Assembly (NCBI RefSeq): GCF_009725205.1
Contig: NZ_WNZY01000031.1
Location: forward strand, 1 to 53,329
Source of the DNA: Paenibacillus timonensis
GTDB lineage: Bacteria; Bacillota; Bacilli; Paenibacillales; Paenibacillaceae
Direction of reading: 5' to 3'
DNA length: 53,329 nt
Part shown: piece by piece, positions 38,243-47,662 of the stretch
Numbering within the stretch: position 1 is the stretch's first letter
Layout of the letters: each line of letters begins with the position of its first letter
The notes under the pieces: generated by a model
Seen by the model: only the letters and a program-made list of their open reading frames with translations
Database searches by the model: none
Told to the model about the DNA's origin: nothing
Translations under genes and position numbers: made by a program

Positions 38243-39160
38243 ATGGACGTGAAATCAAATGTAAAGAAACGGAGGGCGGAGCGGATTCGCCAGCTGACGT
38301 TGGAAGACGCCGCGGGTCCAGGCCCGCTGCGTCCGGAACGAGGATGGGAATCGGCACCAGGTCAGGCCGCGATTCCGCCGAGGGAACAAACGGGGCGGAA
38401 CGCGAAGGGGGAACGCGCAGACTTCACCGCATCCGATCCCGATCCCGAGCTGTTGTGGAAGCGTGGACAAGGCCGTTGGCAAGATCCTTACGGAGGGGCT
38501 TACGGAAGCCGTACCGAGGATCCCATCGTTCCCGGGCCTAGAAAAAGATCTACCTTTTGGACCGCTTTGTTCGTCCGACTCGTGATTAGCTCACTCTTGT
38601 TTGCAGCAGTCTGGGGCATGAACCGCTATGAGCCGTCCTGGGCGACTCCGATTCGAGCATTTATTGCCAAGTCGCTTACCGTGGAGATGGATTTTCAAGC
38701 CGTAGAGGCCTGGTATACGCGTTATTTCGGCGGAGCCCCGTCGTTTATTCCGATATTCAAAACCAACGAAGATAGCGGACTTCGAGTTGGAGCGGCAGCC
38801 GGATTCTCGTCGCCGATCGCCGGCCATTTGGCCAGCCCATTTGCCCTAAGCTTAAAAGGGATCGAGATTATCCCCGACACCGGCAGTTCGCAGGTAAAAA
38901 CGATCGAGACCGGACGGGTGCTTCGCGTTGCCCGGGATGCCGTTACCGGACAGACGGTGACGGTACAGCATGCTGGCGGTTACGTCTCCGTGTACGGCCA
39001 TTTGGAGCAGATCTCCGTCGAAAAAGGGGACTGGCTGGAAGGGGGCGATGTTCTGGGCAGCCTTCCTCCGCGAACGCAGTCCCCATTGCCGACGCTCTAC
39101 TTTGCAATCCAAAAAGATGACCGGTATATCGATCCGGCGGATGTGATTCCGTTTGATTAA
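38243..39160 (+). CDS. spoIVFA: SpoIVFA-like regulator with a degenerate M23 domain
   Basis: SpoIVFA holds the SpoIVFB protease inactive in the outer forespore membrane until the SpoIVB signal. The protein has a ~105-residue hydrophilic N terminus, one membrane helix (about 106-126) and a C-terminal LytM/M23-like fold (about 195-305, GQTVTVQHAGGYVSVYGHL). The zinc-binding HxxxD of active M23 peptidases is replaced (LKGIEI), so it is probably not an enzyme. The ATG at 38243 follows CGGAGGGATG; a TTG at 38222 lies before that site. It overlaps spoIVFB by 8 nt. Length is 305 aa. Confidence 0.88.
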   Translation: MDVKSNVKKRRAERIRQLTLEDAAGPGPLRPERGWESAPGQAAIPPREQTGRNAKGERADFTASDPDPELLWKRGQGRWQDPYGGAYGSRTEDPIVPGPRKRSTFWTALFVRLVISSLLFAAVWGMNRYEPSWATPIRAFIAKSLTVEMDFQAVEAWYTRYFGGAPSFIPIFKTNEDSGLRVGAAAGFSSPIAGHLASPFALSLKGIEIIPDTGSSQVKTIETGRVLRVARDAVTGQTVTVQHAGGYVSVYGHLEQISVEKGDWLEGGDVLGSLPPRTQSPLPTLYFAIQKDDRYIDPADVIPFD

Positions 39161-40010
39161 ATGGCGAGGCATCGCGTTTTCTTTTCATCCTTTGTTCGTC
39201 ATCATCATGCTTACGTCGGTGCTGACCGGTCATTTTCTGGAGTTGCTTGCTTTATTCGCCATCGTGTTCGTTCATGAGATGGGCCATGTGTTCGCGGCCC
39301 GCATGTACGGCATCAAGGTATTGTCCGTTCAAATGCTTCCGTTTGGGGGCGTGGCGGTCCTGGAGGATGCGGGGGATATGACAGCCGGACGGGAGATTGC
39401 CATCGCCTTGGCGGGACCGCTGCAGAACGTCCTGCTGATCGGCGCCTCTCTGTTGCTGCATGCCGCCGGGATGTGGGACGGGCCTTTTTTGGACTATTTT
39501 ATCCAAAGCAACCTGCTGATTGCCCTATTTAACCTGCTACCCATCCTGCCGCTGGACGGCGGGAAAGTCTCACAGGCCTTATGCAGCCTGACGATGCCTT
39601 ACTACGCCACGCTGATTTGGTCTTACCGCATCAGCCTGCTGTTCAGCGCCTTGCTGCTGGTGTATTCCTTCTTGCCGTTGCTGCTGGGGCTCGGGGGGAT
39701 GCAACTGAATCTTCTGATGATCGGCTTTTTTCTGCTTTATTCCAACCTGACGGATTATCGGAACATTCCTTATCGTTTCTTGCGTTTTCTGGTGAACCGG
39801 GATCGCAGCTTCGCAAGACATCTGTTGACCGGGACTTTGGCCCAGCCGATCGTTGCCGAAAAAACGAAACCTTTGGATCATATTTTGCGTCTATTTAAAA
39901 GAGAAAAATACCATTTTATTTATGTGATGAACCACCAAGGGCATATCGTAGCGGTCGTGCCGGAACAGCGAGTCATTTCCTCTTTCTTACAGGGGGGTTC
40001 CGGGGCTTGA
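39153..40010 (+). CDS. spoIVFB: SpoIVFB, intramembrane metalloprotease (pro-sigma-K processing)
   Basis: SpoIVFB is an S2P/M50 protease that cleaves pro-sigma K in the mother cell. The zinc site is HEMGH (His41, Glu42, His45) with Asp135 in LPLDGGK. Several membrane helices span residues 1-190, and a CBS-like C-terminal part (about 240-280) may sense ATP. Length is 285 aa. The TTG at 39153 overlaps the spoIVFA stop. Confidence 0.95.
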   Translation: MIKWRGIAFSFHPLFVIIMLTSVLTGHFLELLALFAIVFVHEMGHVFAARMYGIKVLSVQMLPFGGVAVLEDAGDMTAGREIAIALAGPLQNVLLIGASLLLHAAGMWDGPFLDYFIQSNLLIALFNLLPILPLDGGKVSQALCSLTMPYYATLIWSYRISLLFSALLLVYSFLPLLLGLGGMQLNLLMIGFFLLYSNLTDYRNIPYRFLRFLVNRDRSFARHLLTGTLAQPIVAEKTKPLDHILRLFKREKYHFIYVMNHQGHIVAVVPEQRVISSFLQGGSGA

Positions 40011-40101
40011 AGCGCGAAAGTCGTGATATAATGAAACGGGCATGTGACTGGATAAGGCGAGTTCATGATCCATGGATGACGAACGTATGAAGGGTGAAAT
40101 C

Positions 40102-41289
40102 ATGAAAAGGATGATGGTTCACTGCGGACCCGGCTCTACCGAGATCGCGCTTCTGGAAAACGGCAAACTGGTGGAGTATGCGGCAGAGCGTTCTCAGCAT
40201 AGAGGACTGGTTGGCAGTTTCATTAAAGGCAAGGTGGTTAATGTCATTCCGGGCATGCAGGCCGCTTTTGTGGATATTGGTCAGAAAAAGAACGCGTTTC
40301 TCTATATCGACGACGTGCTGCATCCTCATTTGGAAAAGCAGCCAAAGCAGAAGCCGTCGATTGCGCAACTGCTGAAGCCCGGCCAAGAGCTGGTTGTTCA
40401 GGTTGTAAAGGAAGCGATTGGCAATAAAGGGGCTCGGGTAACAACGCATTATTCTTTGCCGGGACGCTGGATTGTTTATATGCCGACTTCCGGTTATGTC
40501 GCCGTTTCCAAGAAGATCGGGCGCGAAGAGGAGAGATACCGCCTTAAGATGCTCGGTGAGGAATTGCGCGAGGAAGAGGAAGGGCTGATCCTGAGAACGG
40601 TTGCCGATGAAGAAGACGGTGAAGCGATCGGGGATGACCTCACACAGCTGCGCAAACAGTGGGCCGCCATTCTGGAGAAGGCGAAGCACGCTGCGGCGCC
40701 GGTCGTGTTGCACCAGGATCTAAGCATGATCCAGCGACTGATGCGCGACGTGTACAGCCCGGAAACGGACGAGCTAATCATGGATTGTCCGGAGCAGGCG
40801 GAGGAGGCGCAAGCCTTTCTACAGGCGATGCTGCCGGGGGAGACGCCGCGCGTCATCGTACATGAAGGCGCTGTCCCTTTATTTGATTACTATGAAGTGA
40901 AGCCACAGTTGGAGAAGGATTTTCAACGCAAGATCTGGCTGCCTGGGGGCGGCTATCTCGTGTGGGATACGACAGAGGCACTGACCGTCATCGACGTGAA
41001 CACCGGAAAATTTACCGGAGGCGACAGTTTGGAGGACACGGTGTTCCGCACGAATCTGGAGGCCGCGCAGGAAATGGCTCGGCTGATTCGGCTGCGGGAC
41101 ACCGGCGGAATTATCATCGTCGATTTTATCGACATGGACAGCGACGAGCATCGCTCAGCCGTTTGCGAACGGTTGGAGCAAGCGATGTCCGGCGACCGAA
41201 CGCAGCATCATATTTTGGGCTGGACGAAGCTTGGTTTGCTGGAAATGACGCGAAAAAGAATGAGAGAAGAGAATACGGTAATCAGTTGA
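40102..41289 (+). CDS. rng: RNase E/G-family ribonuclease
   Basis: RNase G cuts single-stranded RNA in rRNA and mRNA processing. An S1-type RNA-binding domain (about 38-125, GKVVNVIPGMQAAFVDIG) is followed by the catalytic core with Asp298 (VIDVNTGKF) and Asp341 (IIIVDFIDMD), 43 residues apart as in E. coli RNase E. The protein stops at MTRKRMREENTVIS, so the CPxC zinc link and small domain that normally follow are missing; length is 395 aa. The ATG at 40102 follows AAGGGTGAAATC. B. subtilis lacks this enzyme, so its presence sets this genome apart. Confidence 0.92.
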   Translation: MKRMMVHCGPGSTEIALLENGKLVEYAAERSQHRGLVGSFIKGKVVNVIPGMQAAFVDIGQKKNAFLYIDDVLHPHLEKQPKQKPSIAQLLKPGQELVVQVVKEAIGNKGARVTTHYSLPGRWIVYMPTSGYVAVSKKIGREEERYRLKMLGEELREEEEGLILRTVADEEDGEAIGDDLTQLRKQWAAILEKAKHAAAPVVLHQDLSMIQRLMRDVYSPETDELIMDCPEQAEEAQAFLQAMLPGETPRVIVHEGAVPLFDYYEVKPQLEKDFQRKIWLPGGGYLVWDTTEALTVIDVNTGKFTGGDSLEDTVFRTNLEAAQEMARLIRLRDTGGIIIVDFIDMDSDEHRSAVCERLEQAMSGDRTQHHILGWTKLGLLEMTRKRMREENTVIS

Positions 41290-41304
41290 TTTTTTACGAG
41301 GCCC

Positions 41305-41444
41305 ATGATAGTATATTAGGGTATGTGTCATAAGTTAGCTTGTGCACATGCTGCAACCGCTCCGATCGGGTTACAAGTCCGCTGGACCTAGCGTCTATCG
41401 GCACCTGAATCAGGCGAGTCTGAGACATGAGGAGGTGCAAGCAA
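41305..41444 (+). promoter_or_regulatory. Probable L21 (rplU) leader
   Basis: A TATATT (41312-41317) without a clear -35 starts a ~120-nt leader rich in short inverted repeats, for example ACCGCTCCGATCGGGT. Many Bacillota have an autoregulatory L21 leader in this place. I have not confirmed the fold. Confidence 0.45.
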
Positions 41445-41756
41445 ATGTACGCAATTATCGAAACTGGCGGTAAACAATACCGTGTTCAAGAAGGCGATGT
41501 GCTTTACATCGAGAAATTGAACGCTGAAGACGGCGCAAGCGTAACGTTCGACCGTGTGTTGGCAGTATCCAAAGGCGAAGGATTGGTAACGGGAGCTCCA
41601 TTGGTATCCGGTGCTAGTGTAACGGCGAAAGTCGAAAAACACGGCAAAGGCCAAAAAGTGATCGTTTACAAATACAAACCGAAGAAGAACTACCACAAGA
41701 AGCAAGGTCATCGTCAACCTTACACGAAAGTAACCATCGAGAAAATCCAAGCGTAA
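41445..41756 (+). CDS. rplU: 50S ribosomal protein L21
   Basis: L21 binds 23S rRNA. The 103-aa protein starts [18 protein letters not shown] and has the C-terminal [15 protein letters not shown] signature. The ATG at 41445 follows GAGGAGGTG; an in-frame ATG at 41427 lies before it. It forms the usual L21-Prp-L27 operon. Confidence 0.98.
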   Translation: MYAIIETGGKQYRVQEGDVLYIEKLNAEDGASVTFDRVLAVSKGEGLVTGAPLVSGASVTAKVEKHGKGQKVIVYKYKPKKNYHKKQGHRQPYTKVTIEKIQA

Positions 41757-41770
41757 GAAGGTGCGGTAAT

Positions 41771-42103
41771 TTGATTATCGTCTCCATATTGCGCCGGAAG
41801 GATAACGGCATCACAGGTTTTGAGGTGGAAGGCCATGCCGGCTACGCCAAGGCTGGGGAGGACATCGTCTGTGCGGGCGTTTCAGCCGTGACCGTAGGAA
41901 CGGTCAATTCGATTGAAGCGTTGACTGGCATTGTCATGGACTCCAGGATGAAGAACGGCTTTCTTAGCGCGGATCTTCCTGCTACGGCCCGGACGGAAGC
42001 CGAAGAACAAGCGCAATTGCTGCTTGCCTCGCTTGTCGTTATGCTAAAGAGTATCGAAGAATCATACGGGAAGTATATTCAGATACAGGACGTCATTATT
42101 TGA
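41771..42103 (+). CDS. prp: Prp, cysteine protease that processes ribosomal protein L27
   Basis: Prp (YsxB) removes the N-terminal extension of L27, which is essential for ribosome function in Bacillota. The catalytic His22 (EGHAGYA) and Cys34 (DIVCAGVSA) match the known dyad. Length is 110 aa. The TTG start at 41771 follows AAGAAGGTG. Its target, an L27 with the extension, is encoded by the next gene. Confidence 0.95.
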   Translation: MIIVSILRRKDNGITGFEVEGHAGYAKAGEDIVCAGVSAVTVGTVNSIEALTGIVMDSRMKNGFLSADLPATARTEAEEQAQLLLASLVVMLKSIEESYGKYIQIQDVII

Positions 42104-42121
42104 AGAAGGAGGTAGACTACA

Positions 42122-42433
42122 ATGTTGAAATTGGATCTCCAGTTATTCGCTTCCAAAAAGGGCGTAGGCTCCACGAAGAACGGACGCGACAGCATCGCGA
42201 AACGCCTTGGCGTGAAACGTGCTGACGGTCAAGTCGTAACGGGCGGAAGCATTCTCGTTCGTCAACGCGGAACGAAAATTCACCCAGGTACGAACGTAGG
42301 CATCGGTTCGGACGATACGCTGTTTGCTAAAGTCGACGGCGTTGTGAAATTCGAACGTTGGGGTCGCGATCGCAAAAAAGTGAGCGTCTACCCTGTGGAA
42401 ACCGCTCCTGTAGCGGCTACAGTCGAAGCTTAA
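42122..42433 (+). CDS. rpmA: 50S ribosomal protein L27 with Prp-cleaved extension
   Basis: L27 reaches the peptidyl-transferase centre. The N terminus [14 protein letters not shown] carries the extension found in Bacillota and cut by Prp near LFA/SKKG. Length is 103 aa. AAGGAGGTAG precedes the ATG. Confidence 0.98.
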   Translation: MLKLDLQLFASKKGVGSTKNGRDSIAKRLGVKRADGQVVTGGSILVRQRGTKIHPGTNVGIGSDDTLFAKVDGVVKFERWGRDRKKVSVYPVETAPVAATVEA

Positions 42434-42446
42434 GAGCTTATAAGCA

Positions 42447-42486
42447 AGAGCCCTGGCACGTTGGTGTCAGGGCTTATCTTTTTTTA
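42447..42486 (+). terminator. Terminator of the rplU-prp-rpmA operon
   Basis: AGCCCTG-CAC pairs with GTG-CAGGGCT, followed by a T-rich run. Confidence 0.85.
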
Positions 42487-42518
42487 CATACATAACGAGA
42501 GCGAACTTGATTTAGGTA

Positions 42519-42527
42519 TGTTATACT
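42519..42527 (+). promoter_or_regulatory. Extended -10 element before spo0B-obgE
   Basis: TGTTATACT fits an extended -10 (TGn + TATACT). No good -35 is seen. It lies 61 nt before spo0B. Confidence 0.4.
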
Positions 42528-42588
42528 GGGTAGTGATGCCAGGGTGAGGACTTCATTTCACCCAATTTGTTAGAGGAACGGGGAAAAT

Positions 42589-43353
42589 ATGAAACATCGG
42601 TTCATGGTGAGGGCGATGTTCGTGCTGCTTGCGGCCGTTAGCCTGACACTTGCTTGTTTCCTGAAATCGCCGATCGGACAGGTCCTCCTGTGCGGGGCTC
42701 TTTTCGTGTTGTTTTGGGTATATGTTCGGCATCTTCGGAAGGCGGCCGAAACCGAGCGGAAGCATTTGCTGGAGTCGATCCAAAGAACCGCCTCCGCCAC
42801 TTTAGGTCATCATCGCCATGATTGGATGAACGATCTGCAGATTTTGTACGGATATATCCAGCTTCGGAAAATTGATAAACTGGCCGATTGCGTGGAAAGA
42901 ATAAAAGGACGAATGGCCGTGGAGAGCAAGATCGCAAGGCTTGGCATTCCGGCTTTGGTCTTCTACTTGCAATCGTTCCGCGAGGTGAACGGTTCGGTGC
43001 AACTTGAGGTTGATATTGAGGACGAGCTGCAGTTGGACAGTTTGCTTACCATCGAAGAAGCGGAAGAATTGACAGAAGCTATCGTGGAATCGGTACGGGT
43101 GTTTCAGTTTAACGGGCGGTCTTCGTGGGGCGAGACGCTACAACTGAAAATATCGATGTACCGCGAAGGCGGCGAAGTGTTGGTTCGGTTTGATCAGATC
43201 GGTTCAACAGGGAATCAGGAGGCTCTTGCTCGTCACATCGATGAAGGAATTACAGGAATGCGAATACGGGCTGACCGAGGCGATGCGGAGAACGGTTCGC
43301 TGCGGCTTCGGGTGTCTTGCGGAAAAATAAACGAGGTGAACGCATGTTTGTAG
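42589..43353 (+). CDS. spo0B: Spo0B-like phosphotransferase with two membrane helices
   Basis: Spo0B passes phosphate from Spo0F to Spo0A in the sporulation phosphorelay. The phospho-acceptor His77 is in [11 protein letters not shown], the same RHDWMN core as in B. subtilis. Unlike that soluble ~190-aa protein, this 254-aa one begins with two hydrophobic helices (about 8-26 and 30-46), so it is probably membrane-bound. The C-terminal part resembles a degenerate kinase ATPase domain. It overlaps obgE by 10 nt. GAGGAACGGGG precedes the ATG. Confidence 0.85.
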   Translation: MKHRFMVRAMFVLLAAVSLTLACFLKSPIGQVLLCGALFVLFWVYVRHLRKAAETERKHLLESIQRTASATLGHHRHDWMNDLQILYGYIQLRKIDKLADCVERIKGRMAVESKIARLGIPALVFYLQSFREVNGSVQLEVDIEDELQLDSLLTIEEAEELTEAIVESVRVFQFNGRSSWGETLQLKISMYREGGEVLVRFDQIGSTGNQEALARHIDEGITGMRIRADRGDAENGSLRLRVSCGKINEVNACL

Positions 43354-44657
43354 ATAAAGCGAAAATTTATGTCAAAGGGGGCGACGGCGGCGATGGGCTC
43401 GTAGCCTTTCGCCGAGAGAAGTACGTACCCGAGGGCGGTCCGGCCGGCGGTGACGGAGGGAAAGGCGGCGACGTGATCTTTCGCGTCGACGAAGGCCTAA
43501 GAACGTTGATGGACTTTCGATATCAGCGGCATTTTAAGGCGCAGCGTGGGGAAAAAGGGCGGAATAAGAGCCAGCACGGGGCGAATGCGGAGAGTATGAT
43601 CGTAAGGGTTCCTCCGGGAACGGTCGTCATCGACGATGACTCCCAGGAGGTAATTGCTGATTTGACGCGCCATGGGCAGCAAATTGTTGTCGCCCGCGGC
43701 GGGCGGGGCGGACGCGGCAACATCCGTTTCGCTACGCCAAGCAATCCGGCTCCCGAGCTCGCAGAGCATGGCGAAGAAGGCCAAGAGCGCTGGGTTGTGC
43801 TGGAGCTGAAGGTGATGGCCGATGTCGGACTAGTTGGATTCCCGAGTGTCGGGAAATCAACGTTGTTGTCGGTCGTATCGGCAGCCAAACCGAAAATCGG
43901 CGCCTACCATTTCACAACGATCACCCCGAATCTTGGTGTCGTTGAGGTGGGCGACGGGCGCAGCTTCGTGATGGCGGATTTGCCCGGGTTGATCGAAGGC
44001 GCCCATGAAGGCGTTGGCCTCGGCCATGAATTCTTGCGTCACGTGGAGCGGACAAGGCTTATCGTTCATGTCGTCGATATGGCCGGTTCGGAAGGACGCG
44101 ACCCGTTTGACGATTGGCAGAAGATCAACGACGAACTACGGCAATACAACGCGGATTTGGAGAAACGACCGCAGATCGTGGCCGCGAATAAGATGGATAT
44201 GCCCGAGGCGGCGGAGTATCTGGAGAGATTCCGCGAGGAAGTCGCAAAGGTACGTGGGGATCTGGAGATCATGCCGATTTCCTCGCTGACCCGTCAGGGC
44301 ATCCAGGAACTGTTGTACCGCGTGTCGGATCTGCTGGATCAAATTCCGGAAGCACCGGCGATCGAGGAAGTCACCGAACTCGCAGAGCGTAAAATTTTCA
44401 AATTGGACAAAACGGAAGACGAAAGCTTTACGATTCGCCGCGAGAACGAGACGTTTGTAGTGGAAAGCGTAAAAATCGAGCGGATGATGAAACGGATGCA
44501 GCTGAATTCCCATGATGCAATTCTGAAGCTGGCCCGCACGCTGCGGCATATGGGCGTTGACGAAGAGCTGCGTAAGCGGGGCGCTAAGGACGGGACGCTG
44601 GTTCGTATCGGCGACTTCGAATTTGAATTTGTCGAAGGCAGCAGTTACTATTATTGA
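43344..44657 (+). CDS. obgE: Obg GTPase (ObgE/CgtA)
   Basis: Obg acts in 50S assembly, the stringent response and sporulation initiation. The glycine-rich Obg domain (about 1-158), the G domain with GFPSVGKST (165-173), DLPGLIEGA and NKMD, and the C-terminal OCT domain (about 350-435) are all present. Length is 437 aa. The ATG at 43344 follows GAGGTGAACGC and lies within the last codons of spo0B, so the two are translationally coupled as in B. subtilis. Confidence 0.98.
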   Translation: MFVDKAKIYVKGGDGGDGLVAFRREKYVPEGGPAGGDGGKGGDVIFRVDEGLRTLMDFRYQRHFKAQRGEKGRNKSQHGANAESMIVRVPPGTVVIDDDSQEVIADLTRHGQQIVVARGGRGGRGNIRFATPSNPAPELAEHGEEGQERWVVLELKVMADVGLVGFPSVGKSTLLSVVSAAKPKIGAYHFTTITPNLGVVEVGDGRSFVMADLPGLIEGAHEGVGLGHEFLRHVERTRLIVHVVDMAGSEGRDPFDDWQKINDELRQYNADLEKRPQIVAANKMDMPEAAEYLERFREEVAKVRGDLEIMPISSLTRQGIQELLYRVSDLLDQIPEAPAIEEVTELAERKIFKLDKTEDESFTIRRENETFVVESVKIERMMKRMQLNSHDAILKLARTLRHMGVDEELRKRGAKDGTLVRIGDFEFEFVEGSSYYY

Positions 44658-44662
44658 TGTGA

Positions 44663-44689
44663 AAAAGCACCTTTTGGGTGCTTTTTTTA
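44663..44689 (+). terminator. obgE terminator
   Basis: AAAGCACC-TTTT-GGGTGCTTT is followed by four more T residues. Confidence 0.88.
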
Positions 44690-44711
44690 ATATAAGGCGG
44701 GATAAAAAGCA

Positions 44712-44740
44712 TTGCCACTCTGCCTGATTTCCGTTATAAT
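44712..44740 (+). promoter_or_regulatory. Sigma-A promoter of pheB and the amino-acid genes
   Basis: TTGCCA (44712-44717), a 17-nt spacer and a perfect TATAAT (44735-44740) lie 42 nt before the pheB start. No leader peptide or riboswitch is seen before the gene. Confidence 0.75.
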
Positions 44741-44782
44741 GTCCACTATACGAAAACAAAGGTCTCTAAGGAGAGGACGTTC

Positions 44783-45220
44783 GTGAAAGAGCACTACTAT
44801 TTGGTACGCGAGGATATTTTGCCTGAAGCGGTGGTTAAAACGTTGCAGGTGAAGCAACTGCTGGCCTCCGGTGATGCGAAAACAGTGCATGAGGCCGTAG
44901 CTCAGGTCGGCTTGAGCCGCAGCGCCTTTTACAAGTACAAGGACGGCATTCATCAATTAAATCAAATTGAACGGGAAAGCATCGTGACGATTTCGTTTGA
45001 CCTGGAGCACCGGTCGGGAATTTTGTCGAAAGTGCTTGCGCTGATCGCCGGGTCAGGCGGTAACGTTTTGACGATAAACCAAAGTATACCGCTTCAAGGC
45101 AAAGCGAATGTCGTGATTTCCGTGGAAACCTCGCGCTTAACCGAGGAGCTGGATGTGATGCTGAACTCGCTGCAAGGCATCCCGGGAGTTAGGAGAACGC
45201 AGATCGTTGGGCAAGGATAA
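44783..45220 (+). CDS. pheB: PheB-like ACT-domain protein (UPF0735)
   Basis: The 145-aa protein has a short helical N-terminal part with a helix-turn-helix-like stretch (about 35-55, VHEAVAQVGLSRSAFYKY) and a C-terminal ACT domain (about 68-140) of the type that binds amino acids. It is thought to regulate aromatic or threonine-family synthesis, but its job is not proven. It keeps the B. subtilis position after obg, while pheA has moved six genes downstream. The GTG start follows AAGGAGAGG. Confidence 0.92.
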   Translation: MKEHYYLVREDILPEAVVKTLQVKQLLASGDAKTVHEAVAQVGLSRSAFYKYKDGIHQLNQIERESIVTISFDLEHRSGILSKVLALIAGSGGNVLTINQSIPLQGKANVVISVETSRLTEELDVMLNSLQGIPGVRRTQIVGQG

Positions 45221-45272
45221 GAGAAGAAGCCATGCGGGAATACCCGCGATTGGATAACGGGAGGGGACGGCT

Positions 45273-46559
45273 GTGAAGCCTGTGAAAGTAGGACTGCTCG
45301 GACTCGGCACGGTGGGGACTGGCGTCGTCCGGATCTTGGAAGGACATCAGGAGGATCTCAGCAGTCAGGTTGGTTCGCCGATCGTCATCGAGAAAATCGC
45401 CGTTAAGACGTTAGCAAAAACACGCAGCATCGATGTGGATCCGCGCAAGCTGACGGAGGATCCCTGGTCGGTCATCCGTGACCCGGAGATCGATGTTATC
45501 GTGGAAGTGATGGGTGGCGTCGATCAGACGAAAGCTTATATTCTGGAGGCGCTGGAACGCGGCAAGCATATCGTGACCGCCAATAAGGATTTGATGGCGC
45601 TGTACGGCTCAAAGATTCTGGCTAAGGCGATGGAGCATCAATGCGATGTGTTTTACGAGGCAAGCGTGGCTGGCGGCATTCCCATCATCCGCACGTTGAT
45701 TGAAGGGTTTTCCTCCGATCGAATCATGAAGATCATGGGGATCGTGAATGGGACGACCAATTATATTTTGAGCAAAATGAGCCAGGAAGGCGCCTCCTAC
45801 GAGGATGTGCTGAAGGAAGCGCAACAGCTTGGTTATGCAGAGTCGGATCCGACCTCTGACGTGGAAGGATTAGATGCGGCCCGTAAGATGACGATTCTTG
45901 GGACTCTGGGGTTCCGTACGAACGTGGAACTAAATGATGTGCATGTTCGGGGGATTTCATCGGTGTCGAGGGAAGATATTTTATATGCTAAGCGTCTCGG
46001 TTACGAGATGAAGCTGCTTGGCATCGCCGAACGGCAGGATGACGAATTCAGCATTACGGTGCAGCCGACCATGGTCAAGAAAACGCATCCGATCGCGGCT
46101 GTAAACGGCGTATACAACGCGGTGTACGTGCACGGGGAAGCCGTTGGCGAAACGATGTTCTATGGTGCAGGCGCCGGGGAGATGCCGACCGCCACCTCCG
46201 TGGTGGCGGACCTGGTTGCCGTCGTCAAGAACCTTAAGCTTGGCGTCAACGGTTTGAAGGCGATCGTTCCATATAAGCCGAAGAAGCTCAAAACGGACGA
46301 ACAAATCGCCTACAAGAATTTCCTGTTGCTACACGTCGACGACAAAGCTGGCGTCTTGGCGCAAATCACTCAGGTGTTCGCCGAATACGAGGTCAGCCTG
46401 GAATCGGTCGTGCAATCGCCGAACACGAATTTGGCCGGCGCTGAGATCATGATCGTGACGCACAACGCTAGCAAGGCCAGTATGAATAAGGTTCTGGCCC
46501 ATTTCGAATCGCTGGACGTCATCCATCGGATCAAAAGCGTGTACCGCGTAGAGGGATAA
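45273..46559 (+). CDS. hom: Homoserine dehydrogenase
   Basis: Hom reduces aspartate semialdehyde to homoserine, the branch point for threonine and methionine. The NAD(P)-binding motif GLLGLGTVGTGVV is at residues 6-18, the catalytic core follows, and a C-terminal ACT domain (about 350-425) gives feedback control by threonine. Length is 428 aa. The GTG start follows GGGAGGGG. Confidence 0.97.
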   Translation: MKPVKVGLLGLGTVGTGVVRILEGHQEDLSSQVGSPIVIEKIAVKTLAKTRSIDVDPRKLTEDPWSVIRDPEIDVIVEVMGGVDQTKAYILEALERGKHIVTANKDLMALYGSKILAKAMEHQCDVFYEASVAGGIPIIRTLIEGFSSDRIMKIMGIVNGTTNYILSKMSQEGASYEDVLKEAQQLGYAESDPTSDVEGLDAARKMTILGTLGFRTNVELNDVHVRGISSVSREDILYAKRLGYEMKLLGIAERQDDEFSITVQPTMVKKTHPIAAVNGVYNAVYVHGEAVGETMFYGAGAGEMPTATSVVADLVAVVKNLKLGVNGLKAIVPYKPKKLKTDEQIAYKNFLLLHVDDKAGVLAQITQVFAEYEVSLESVVQSPNTNLAGAEIMIVTHNASKASMNKVLAHFESLDVIHRIKSVYRVEG

Positions 46560-46591
46560 TCACATTAATCAGATAAAGGAGTTCTTATTGG

Positions 46592-47662
46592 ATGAGATAT
46601 CTTGGATTGCTGGAAACGTACAAGGAATATTTGCCGGTGAACGACAAGACGCCGAAGCTGACACTGCAGGAAGGCAATACTCCGCTGGTTCGCGCAGAGA
46701 ACCTCTCGAAGGAGCTGGGGCTTGACCTATACTTCAAATATGAAGGGTTGAACCCGACCGGCTCGTTTAAGGATCGCGGCATGGTCATGGCCGTCGCCAA
46801 AGCGGTCGAGGAAGGCAGCCAGACAATCATGTGCGCGTCTACGGGGAATACTTCAGCTGCTGCTGCGGCCTACGCCGCCCGTGCAGGGATCGATTGTATC
46901 GTATTGATTCCCAATAACAACATTGCTCTCGGCAAGCTCGCTCAGGCGATGATCTACGGCGCGAAAGTGATCGCGATCGAAGGAAACTTCGACCGGGCGC
47001 TCGAGATTGTACGCGACATTACCGCCAAGCATCCGATCACGTTAGTGAACTCGGTGAACCCGTACCGCATCGAAGGCCAGAAAACGGCGGCATTCGAAGT
47101 GTGCGACCAACTAGGGAAGGCCCCTGATGTACTAGCCATTCCGGTCGGCAACGCCGGTAACATCTCGGCTTACTGGAAAGGCTTCAAGGAATATCATGAG
47201 CGTGGCAAATCGACTTCCTTGCCACGGATGGTCGGTTTCGAAGCCGAAGGTGCGATGGCGATTGTCAAAGGCGAACCGATCTTGGAGCCGGAAACCATTG
47301 CGACCGCCATCCGGATCGGTAACCCGGCAAGTTGGAAGACGGCTGTTGCTGCAGCGGAAGAGTCCGGCGGGCAGATCAATTACGTAACGGATGATGAAAT
47401 TCTCGATGCATATCGGATCATAGCCGCGAAGGAAGGCATTTTTGCCGAGCCCGCTTCGGCGGCTTCCATCGCCGGCGTTTATAAGCTGAAACGCGAGGGA
47501 TATTTTAAAGGCGGAGAGACAGTGGTCTGCGTTCTGACAGGGCATGGCCTGAAGGATCCGAATATCGCCATCAAGAGCATCGGCGGCGAACCGCTCGTCG
47601 TTCAGGACACGGAAGAAGCGGTGCTGGATGCGATCGCCAAGCTGCAAGGAGCCCAGGCATGA
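46592..47662 (+). CDS. thrC: Threonine synthase
   Basis: ThrC converts phosphohomoserine to threonine. The PLP lysine is Lys60 in [11 protein letters not shown]. Length is 356 aa, the short bacterial class. AAGGAG precedes the ATG. The stop overlaps the thrB start (ATGA). Confidence 0.97.
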   Translation: MRYLGLLETYKEYLPVNDKTPKLTLQEGNTPLVRAENLSKELGLDLYFKYEGLNPTGSFKDRGMVMAVAKAVEEGSQTIMCASTGNTSAAAAAYAARAGIDCIVLIPNNNIALGKLAQAMIYGAKVIAIEGNFDRALEIVRDITAKHPITLVNSVNPYRIEGQKTAAFEVCDQLGKAPDVLAIPVGNAGNISAYWKGFKEYHERGKSTSLPRMVGFEAEGAMAIVKGEPILEPETIATAIRIGNPASWKTAVAAAEESGGQINYVTDDEILDAYRIIAAKEGIFAEPASAASIAGVYKLKREGYFKGGETVVCVLTGHGLKDPNIAIKSIGGEPLVVQDTEEAVLDAIAKLQGAQA

